Assembly (NCBI RefSeq): GCF_024518575.1
Contig: NZ_JANIHG010000009.1
Location: 1-50,593, forward strand
Reading direction: 5' to 3'
DNA: 50,593 bases
Origin: Methanothrix sp.
GTDB taxonomy: Archaea > Halobacteriota > Methanosarcinia > Methanotrichales > Methanotrichaceae
Part shown: positions 45,270 to 50,593 of the stretch, piece by piece
Position numbering within the stretch: position 1 is the stretch's first letter
Layout of the letters: every line of letters begins with the position of its first letter
The notes under the pieces: generated by a model
What the model was told of the DNA's origin: nothing
Databases searched by the model: none
Seen by the model: only the letters and a program-made list of their open reading frames with translations
Translations under genes and position numbers: made by a program

Positions 45270-45717
45270 GACCGAGAGGATTCTCCTCAAGGAGAAGCCC
45301 TGCCAGGCTCTCCTCGCGATACTCGAGCTCGATCACGCCTACGCATCTCTCATCTCAAAGAAAATCGACTCGACATTCGCCCACACGCTGCGGATACTCT
45401 CGCAGCTCGAGCAGGCGGGGCTTGTCTCCAGCCGGAGCGCTGGAAGGGTGAGGTATGTGGAGCTGACCGGCCCTGGAAGAAGGGCCGCTGAGGCGCTCCG
45501 GATGCTCAGAGAGGCGATAGAGGATGCTGCAGAGATGAAGAGGCGCATCAAAAGGATACATGAGCTCATAGATGCAGCGGAGAATGCTCCGGGTGACAGA
45601 GAGCTCCTCCTCGGCCCGCTGCGCCGCGATCTCGCTCTGCTCAGGTCCATCTCAGACATGTCTGAGATCGATCTCCTCGAATCAAGGATACGCAGGATTA
45701 TCTCCAGGAGCACATGA
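45262..45717 (+). CDS. Winged-helix transcriptional regulator
   Basis: Regulator of about 151 residues. The N-terminal winged helix has CQALLAILELDHAYASLISKKI, HTLRILSQLEQAGLVSSRSAGRVRYVELT and a GPGRRAAEAL wing. The C-terminal half is a charged helical region, probably for dimerisation. Family: ArsR/MarR/PadR-like; which one is uncertain. ATG 45262 lies within the end of the lipoprotein gene; GTG 45253 is an alternative. It may control the lipoprotein gene or the cobalt transport gene downstream. Confidence 0.8.
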   Translation: MDETERILLKEKPCQALLAILELDHAYASLISKKIDSTFAHTLRILSQLEQAGLVSSRSAGRVRYVELTGPGRRAAEALRMLREAIEDAAEMKRRIKRIHELIDAAENAPGDRELLLGPLRRDLALLRSISDMSEIDLLESRIRRIISRST

Positions 45718-45813
45718 GGATCGTGGTAATATTATAAAATATTTTCATATTAGTTAGTATATCCATGCAAAACCAATTTATAACTAAAGGCGATATGAGC
45801 ATCTGGTGAATAT

Positions 45814-46503
45814 ATGCACATACCGGATGGATATCTCGGGCCATACACGATTGTGGCCACTTGGCTCATAATGATCCCAATCTGGGTATACTCTGCAAGG
45901 CGGCTTGGCAGGGAGCTGAGATCCAGACAGGTCCCGTTGCTTGCGCTCTCCGCAGCATTCTCGTTTGTGATAATGATGTTCAATGTCCCCATACCCGGCG
46001 GCAGCACCGGACATGCTGTTGGAGGAGCTATAATCGGGATAGTCCTCGGCCCCTGGGCAGCTGTGATATCGATATCTGTAGCACTTGTGCTTCAGGCCCT
46101 GATGTTTGGGGATGGTGGGATAACGGCGATTGCTGCGAACTGCTTCAACATGGCTGTACTGATGCCCTTCTCGGCATACTATGTCTATACGATTGTCAGT
46201 GGCAGCTCTGATGTGACATCCGGGAGAAGGACGATCGCTGCGGCAATCGCGGGATATATCTCGCTGACGCTGGCAGCGGCGATGACCGGATTCATGTTCG
46301 GGATACAGCCGCTTCTGCACAAGGATGCTGCAGGATATCCGCTCTACATGCCGTACGGGCTCAACGTGGCGCTTCCGGCGATGATCATAGAGCACGCACT
46401 CGGTTTCAGCTTCCTCGAGGCCATTGTGACAGCGCTGATCTTCGCATACATACAGCGTGCAGACCCATCGCTGCTCGCACACGGCAAACCCTCAAGGGCA
46501 TAG
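45814..46503 (+). CDS. cbiM: Cobalt/nickel transport permease CbiM
   Basis: Substrate-binding membrane subunit of an energy-coupling-factor transporter for Co2+ or Ni2+. The 229 residues start MHIPDGYLGP, the metal-binding N-terminus of CbiM/NikM, with about seven membrane segments and the blocks FNVPIPGGSTGHAVGGAI, VALVLQALMFGDGGITAIAANCFNMA and EHALGFSFLEAIV. GGTGA precedes the ATG and an ATTTATAAC TATA element lies at 45776-45785. Methanogens need cobalt for corrinoids and nickel for F430, so either metal is plausible. Confidence 0.94.
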   Translation: MHIPDGYLGPYTIVATWLIMIPIWVYSARRLGRELRSRQVPLLALSAAFSFVIMMFNVPIPGGSTGHAVGGAIIGIVLGPWAAVISISVALVLQALMFGDGGITAIAANCFNMAVLMPFSAYYVYTIVSGSSDVTSGRRTIAAAIAGYISLTLAAAMTGFMFGIQPLLHKDAAGYPLYMPYGLNVALPAMIIEHALGFSFLEAIVTALIFAYIQRADPSLLAHGKPSRA

Positions 46504-46515
46504 GAGGCTGTGCTC

Positions 46516-46836
46516 ATGGACAAAACACTTAAAAAGATGGTTATAGCGCTTGCAGTTCTCACGGTACTGGTGCCGCTGGGATTGTTCGCGACCGGCGAGA
46601 CCTTCGGCGAGTGGGGCGCTGAGGAGATCAAGGAGAAGCTGGGTTACGTCCCGCATGGCATCGAGTCGCTGGGATCTCTCTGGTCCGCACCGATACCTGA
46701 TTACTCCTTCCCCGGCGTCGAATCCTTCACAGGATCGGCGCTTGCGTATATAGCATCCGCGATAATCGGCGTTGTGATATGCGCAGGGCTGCTCTACCTG
46801 ATCGGCAAGAAGCTCACATCCGGAAGATCCGATTGA
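46516..46836 (+). CDS. cbiN: CbiN/PDGLE-type small membrane subunit
   Basis: The 106 residues have two membrane helices flanking an outside loop (FATGETFGEWG, then IPDYSFPGVESF), the PDGLE-domain pattern of NikN/CbiN partners of CbiM. ATG 46516 is preferred to GTG 46510 because GGAGG ends at 46507, eight bases before ATG. The usual cbiQ and cbiO genes do not follow; an IS630-type relic begins right at the stop. Confidence 0.85.
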   Translation: MDKTLKKMVIALAVLTVLVPLGLFATGETFGEWGAEEIKEKLGYVPHGIESLGSLWSAPIPDYSFPGVESFTGSALAYIASAIIGVVICAGLLYLIGKKLTSGRSD

Positions 46837-46839
46837 GAT

Positions 46840-47333
46840 AGCTGGAAACGGGCAGATGTTACTTTCCGACCTCCCGCTTTTTTATAATTATCCGCATAAC
46901 TGTGACCTACTGCTTCGAGGAACCTGTGGATCCATGCCTTGGCGTAGCTCATGTAACGGGAGAATCTGGCCCGACCTTCTGAGATGATTCTTTTGCGTCT
47001 TCCAGGTTTTTGACAGATGTAACAGAAAGCGGCCTTTTTATGGATTTCCATATGCTCTATTGGATTCAGATCAGGAGAATATGGAGGGAGGTAGACGAGA
47101 TAGATGCCGAGCTCTGCGGTTTTATCTTTCACGATTTTATGAGATGCGAAATTGTCGATTACAGCCACAATGGCCTTGTAATTAACGTTTGCAGCTGTTA
47201 CATCCTCGAAGAAGCTTGCCATTGACTCAGCCTTTGAGTTTTCCTGCTGTGTTGAATGATGTTTGAGGATCCGATAGCCGAGGCTGAATTCATGCAGATT
47301 AAAATTCTGGCAAAAACCGATAGCATCCGACAC
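46840..47333 (-). pseudogene. IS630-type transposase relic
   Basis: The protein fragment contains VIDNFASHKIV and LVYLPPYSPDLNPIE, the second Asp and the Glu of the IS630/Tc1-mariner DDE triad. The N-terminal helix-turn-helix and the first Asp are missing, and the usual Trp after NPIE is changed. The frame runs past its natural end into the antisense of the cbiN-type gene until 46794, showing the element's end is lost. An element-like CTGCTGTGTTGAATG occurs inside it at about 47,243-47,257. Confidence 0.75.
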
Positions 47334-47373
47334 GGAGATGTTTGCTATTCACAGCAGGAACTTATGCCGTTTT

Positions 47374-47491
47374 GTGCTGTGTTGGATAAGTCCTAAAATT
47401 CGTAACCGTAAGGCCATCAGGGTAAAGATGGAAATTAGCCAAAAATCGATGCCTAGTGATGGAATTCCGAAAAAGTTATCCAACACAGCAC
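47374..47491. mobile_element. Small inverted-repeat element (MITE-like), copy C, second subfamily
   Basis: 118-bp non-coding element bounded by 16-bp perfect inverted repeats GTGCTGTGTTGGATAA and TTATCCAACACAGCAC. The repeats resemble those of copies A and B (GTTGAATA there), but the interior is unrelated. It lies immediately upstream of the IS630 relic's 5' end. No clean target duplication is visible. Confidence 0.85.
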
Positions 47492-47765
47492 TGCGTTGTA
47501 GAGTCAGTAGAAATCAGAACAATGTGGATCTGGCAGCCGATACCTCCAAGGCATGGGTCGTGGGCTCTAATTATGAATGAACATGTCCGGATCGAGATCC
47601 ACTGAGTCAATACTTCATGAAGCCGGAGAGTAATTGCTGAAGATCTCAATGATGCGAGTACACAGCCAAGAGATGCCCTTCAGCTCCAAGTACACATCTA
47701 CGCCTCCTTCAGATCATGCCATTTCCAAAAAGCTATTTAATACCCATTGGAAGATTGTGCCTCCC
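47492..47765 (+). other. Space before the MurG-like gene
   Basis: 274 bp holding the CTATTTAATAC promoter and, upstream, no recognisable gene. The open frame that begins at 47634 is not used, because the transcript appears to start near 47764. Confidence 0.4.
47734..47742 (+). promoter_or_regulatory. TATA box of the MurG-like gene, leaderless spacing
   Basis: TATTTAATA is centred about 28 bp before ATG 47766, and that ATG has no ribosome binding site. Confidence 0.6.
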
Positions 47766-48854
47766 ATGGGACACGTGCTCTTCAGCCCTCTGAACTGGGG
47801 TCTTGGACATGCATCTCGCGACATTCCGATAATCAGAGAACTCCTTGCGCGTGGACATGATGTGACGGTGGCATCTAGCGGAAATGCGCTTGAGCTTCTG
47901 CGAAAAGAGTTTCCTGAATGCAGGTTTATGGTCTTTGAGGACTACCCAGTGCCATACAGCTCGACCAGATTCTTCCTGCCGAAGTTCACAGCATATCTCC
48001 CAATAATGATGAAGGCACTGGCAGATGAGCGTAGGCGTCTGGGGCTGATACTCTCAAAGGATAGATACGACATGATCATAAGCGATAACCGCATGGGAGT
48101 ATACTCCAGAGAGATTCCATCGTTTTTCATAACCCACCAGCTAAGGTTCAGTGTTCCCTTCTTCCTCTGGCCAGTGGAGCTCGCGACGCTTTACGTCAAC
48201 GGGTACTTCCATAAGAAGTTCACGGGCATCATAGTCCCAGACAATCCGCCCGGGCCGAATGCAATCAGCGGGAAGCTATCGCGTTCCAATTTCAAGGTCA
48301 CGAATATAAGGACGTTCTACTCAGGCATCCTTTGCAGCACAAAGAAGATGGATGTGCAGGAGGACCTGGACTTCCTTGCAATAATCTCCGGTCCGGAGCC
48401 ACAGAGGACGAAGCTCGAGGAGATCCTGCTTTCACGCATAACAGATCTTCCAGGAGAGAAGGTTGTGCTTCTTGGAAGCCCCAGAAAGAATTATTTCAAA
48501 CAGCTGGACGAGAGCACACGTGTCTACTCATATGTCCCCACCGATGTGAAGGTGGAGCTCATGAACCGGGCTAGGTTCGTGATAAGCAGATCCGGATACA
48601 CAACAATGATGGAGATCGCGGAGCTCGGCAAGAGACACGGACTGTTCATACCGACACCCGGGCAGACCGAGCAGGAGTACCTCTCCAGGTTTTACAGAAA
48701 GATGGGATGGTTCCTCTCCAGGAGCCAGTACAGGCTCGATCTGATGAAAGATGTGGAGAGGGCTATGGACTACACCGGTTTCCCGGATATGCCGAAGACT
48801 GAGGAGAACGTAAAGCACCTCTACGAGGATCTCCTCGCGCAGTATCTCGAATGA
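47766..48854 (+). CDS. MurG-like glycosyltransferase (GT-B)
   Basis: The 362 residues start MGHVLFSPLNWGLGHASRD, the glycine-rich N-terminal loop of GT28-like enzymes. The YDMIISDNRMGVYS block follows, and the C-terminal domain has SYVPTDVKVELMNRARFVISRSGYTTMMEIAELGKRHGLFIPTPGQTEQE, the UDP-sugar site layout of MurG-type enzymes. The longer frame from 47634 adds 44 residues with no family resemblance upstream of the likely transcript start. The sugar and acceptor are unknown. Confidence 0.87.
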   Translation: MGHVLFSPLNWGLGHASRDIPIIRELLARGHDVTVASSGNALELLRKEFPECRFMVFEDYPVPYSSTRFFLPKFTAYLPIMMKALADERRRLGLILSKDRYDMIISDNRMGVYSREIPSFFITHQLRFSVPFFLWPVELATLYVNGYFHKKFTGIIVPDNPPGPNAISGKLSRSNFKVTNIRTFYSGILCSTKKMDVQEDLDFLAIISGPEPQRTKLEEILLSRITDLPGEKVVLLGSPRKNYFKQLDESTRVYSYVPTDVKVELMNRARFVISRSGYTTMMEIAELGKRHGLFIPTPGQTEQEYLSRFYRKMGWFLSRSQYRLDLMKDVERAMDYTGFPDMPKTEENVKHLYEDLLAQYLE

Positions 48855-48920
48855 TCTGCTTCGGACCAAAGCAAGCTTAATGCAGGATATAAAGCAGGCT
48901 GACTTGTGACGGGTGGATAC

Positions 48921-49913
48921 ATGAGGGCCATGGTGCTTGAGAGAGCCGGAGAGCCTCTGAGGCTGCAGGAGATGGATATCCCCGATCCTGGAGAGAGGGA
49001 TGTTCTGATCAAGGTAACTGCGTGCGGTGTATGCCGTACAGATCTCCACATACTCGATGGGGAGCTCTCCGGAGCGAAGCTCCCGCTCATACCGGGTCAT
49101 GAGATCGTGGGGAGGGTCGTGGCGGTTGGGGAGCATGCGGAGCGCTTCCGCACCGGCGACAGGATCGGAGTTCCTTGGCTGGGATACACAGACGGCTCAT
49201 GCAGGTACTGCATGCGCGGGCAGGAGAACCTGTGCGACAACGCGCGGTTCACCGGATACACGATCGATGGAGGATACGCGGAGTATACGGTTGCAGATGA
49301 GCGCTACTGCCTACCGATCCCTGAAAGGTATGATGATCTCAGAGCCGCGCCTCTGCTCTGCGCTGGATTGATCGGATACAGATCGTACAGGCTCGCGCTC
49401 TCGAAGCCCGGCCCGAAGCGGCTGGGCATATACGGATTTGGCGCTGCCGCTCACATAATCGCGCAGGTCGCTCTCTTCGAGGGCATCGATGTTTATGCGT
49501 TCACACGGCCGGGAGATCTGGAGGCACAGGAGTTCGCCCTCTCACTCGGCGCTTCATGGGCCGGAGGATCTGATGAGATGCCGCCGGAGGAGCTTGACGC
49601 TGCGATAATATTCGCTCCTGTCGGCTCTTTAGTCCCAACAGCCCTCAGAGCCACATCCAAGGGAGGGACTGTCGTCTGCGGCGGGATACATATGTCGGAC
49701 ATACCCTCCTTCCCCTACAGCATACTCTGGGAGGAGCGGAGCATCAGGTCGGTCGCAAACCTCACGCGAAGGGATGGGGAGGAGTTCATGTCACTCGCCG
49801 GCGCGCTTCATATCAGAACAGAGGTCCAGGAGTTCAGGCTCGATGAGGCGAATGATGCCCTAGCTTTGCTGAGGGCAGGCAGACTGCGAGGGGCTGCTGT
49901 CTTGAAGATCTGA
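48921..49913 (+). CDS. adh: Zinc-type alcohol dehydrogenase (MDR family)
   Basis: Medium-chain dehydrogenase of 330 residues. The catalytic-zinc residues are present: Cys in TACGVCRTDLH and GHE in LIPGHEIVGRV. In the structural-zinc loop the sequence is TDGSCRYCMRGQENLC: three cysteines remain, but the first ligand of the usual set of four is Asp here. The Rossmann fold has GIYGFGAAAHIIAQVA. ATG 48921 follows GGGTGG; GTG 48906 is an alternative. The substrate is not evident from the sequence. Confidence 0.9.
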   Translation: MRAMVLERAGEPLRLQEMDIPDPGERDVLIKVTACGVCRTDLHILDGELSGAKLPLIPGHEIVGRVVAVGEHAERFRTGDRIGVPWLGYTDGSCRYCMRGQENLCDNARFTGYTIDGGYAEYTVADERYCLPIPERYDDLRAAPLLCAGLIGYRSYRLALSKPGPKRLGIYGFGAAAHIIAQVALFEGIDVYAFTRPGDLEAQEFALSLGASWAGGSDEMPPEELDAAIIFAPVGSLVPTALRATSKGGTVVCGGIHMSDIPSFPYSILWEERSIRSVANLTRRDGEEFMSLAGALHIRTEVQEFRLDEANDALALLRAGRLRGAAVLKI

Positions 49914-49953
49914 TGCGATAAACCCTGATCTGGATGGATGTGGCAAGAGTTAG

Positions 49954-49994
49954 CTGCCAGCCCGTGGGCTCAAAATAACCGAACGGGCTGTCAG
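49954..49994 (+). terminator. Hairpin downstream of the alcohol dehydrogenase
   Basis: CTGCCAGCCCGT pairs with ACGGGCTGTCAG with one mismatch, around a 17-base loop. There is no T-run directly after it, so it may be a processing or stability structure rather than a terminator. Confidence 0.45.
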
Positions 49995-50128
49995 GGATCA
50001 GAAGGCACCGAATGCCGCATGAATCCTGTGAGTTCGCGCGCCGTTTATCTCAATGATATGAATATACACAGTAATACAGGCACACACCCCCAATCTGCGG
50101 AAGTTTGCATACCGCCCACGAGATCACA

Positions 50129-50243
50129 ATGCGGTGTTGAATAATTAAGAGCTCTAAGGTCGAGAGCTATTGATTTTTACTAAGATTGCAATTCGTATGA
50201 ATCCAGCCTCTGCTATCGGATTCTCAACAGCATTCAACACAGC
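50129..50243. mobile_element. Small inverted-repeat element (MITE-like), copy B, with 8-bp target duplication
   Basis: Nearly identical to copy A (about five substitutions and one 1-bp gap), with the terminal repeats GCGGTGTTGAATA and CATTCAACACAGC. It is flanked on both sides by AGATCACA (50121-50128 and 50244-50251), an 8-bp direct repeat that marks it as inserted DNA. Confidence 0.85.
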
Positions 50244-50251
50244 AGATCACA

Positions 50252-50579
50252 GGCAAATTTGATATACATGATCCTCAAAAAGCAGTATGGCGATTCTAAC
50301 CGGGTGCGGGGGAGAGGGAGATCAGAAATTTTGATAGTTTACCCCTTAATTTCCAGTGGAGATTGTAACGAAAAACTGCAACTATTTAGAATATGACTGA
50401 ATATTTATTTTTCACATCAACGATATTTCATAAATATTATTTATATTTTCTAATTTATTTTCTTGTGATGGTCTTGGCCTCGAATCGTCGATGGGTATCG
50501 ATTGCCTCTGGAGAGAGGTCTCATGAAACCTGCATGCGACAGATACTGGTCGTGGGCTATAACAACTGGATGATTCTGC
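50252..50579 (+). other. AT-rich intergenic end of the window
   Basis: Contains the ORB-like box and an about 80-bp run of mostly A and T (50,385-50,465). The open frame 50,393-50,590 shows no family, ribosome binding site or sensible composition and is not accepted as a gene. Confidence 0.4.
50341..50361 (-). promoter_or_regulatory. ORB-like origin recognition box
   Basis: On the minus strand the blocks CTCCAC, GGAAA and GGGGT occur at the spacing of the published archaeal ORB element (as recalled, about 17 of 21 positions match). It lies next to the AT-rich stretch 50,385-50,465. Only one box is visible, so origin function is unproven. Confidence 0.4.
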
Positions 50580-50593
50580 TGCTGTGTTGAATA
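50580..50593. mobile_element. Left end of another copy of the inverted-repeat element (cut by the window)
   Basis: TGCTGTGTTGAATA matches the terminal repeat of copy A exactly and stops at the window edge, so only its first 14 bp are seen. Confidence 0.6.

Noticed and set aside
47634-47765. N-terminal extension of the MurG-like gene
   Set aside because: Lies upstream of the transcript start predicted from the TATA box at 47734-47742 and has no family resemblance.
50393-50590. 65-codon frame at the window end
   Set aside because: Its composition follows the AT-rich run, it ends near an inverted-repeat element, and it has no start signal.
1-50593. CRISPR array
   Set aside because: No run of regularly spaced identical repeats was seen anywhere in the window.

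Overview
The window reads as a euryarchaeal methanogen chromosome, most likely Methanothrix (Methanosaeta), and M. thermophila is a good guess. The evidence is a methanogenesis marker 8 protein, the zinc-dependent methanogen-type seryl-tRNA synthetase, a tetraether-synthase radical SAM enzyme, an Orc1/Cdc6 replication protein, archaeal S8e and S15 ribosomal proteins, AglB, KEOPS Pcc1, and archaeal TATA promoters. Several genes appear leaderless: a TATA box lies about 26 bp before the start codon. The genus is inference from general knowledge; no search was run.

Layout. 0-12 kb is mainly housekeeping: AglB, a glutamate-synthase small-subunit-like flavoprotein, a fused RibBA, Hsp20, a YjbQ protein, topoisomerase I, S8e, an XPD/Rad3 helicase, and a 39-residue basic protein with its own promoter and terminator. 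12.6-19.8 kb is a surface-glycan cluster: a flippase and a GT2 on the plus strand face a minus-strand run of GT4 glycosyltransferases. It contains a composition break inside the flippase gene and a fused pair of broken glycosyltransferase genes. 19.9-22.9 kb is a GlmU-like/GlmS pair that supplies amino-sugar nucleotides.

23-36 kb holds a metal-binding ABC solute receptor, SerB, a TrmB-like regulator divergent from the tetraether-synthase gene, an HprK-like ATPase, AlaX overlapping methanogenesis marker 8, Orc1/Cdc6 divergent from an Hfq-like Sm protein, a GltB-like FMN protein, PurC and a DUF116 membrane protein. 36-41 kb holds DUF1614 and AMMECR1 genes and the operon rps15-recJ-pcc1-serS, whose genes overlap or nearly touch.

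41-50.6 kb is accessory: tRNA-Leu(CAG), a secreted protein behind a short upstream reading frame, rubredoxin-ferritin, a lipoprotein-regulator pair, cbiM plus a CbiN/PDGLE protein cut off by an IS630-type relic, a MurG-like glycosyltransferase and an alcohol dehydrogenase. Small inverted-repeat elements occur at 32.3, 47.4 and 50.1 kb, and another begins at the window edge. An ORB-like site next to a very AT-rich stretch lies near 50.35 kb. The best leads are the divergent pairs that appear to share one near-palindromic TATA box, the probable CTG start of the GlmU-like gene, the 39-residue gene, the Hfq-like gene with no usable start after its ribosome binding site, and the solo TnpB/IS605-type right end near 44.2 kb. 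No CRISPR array or complete new defence system is visible.
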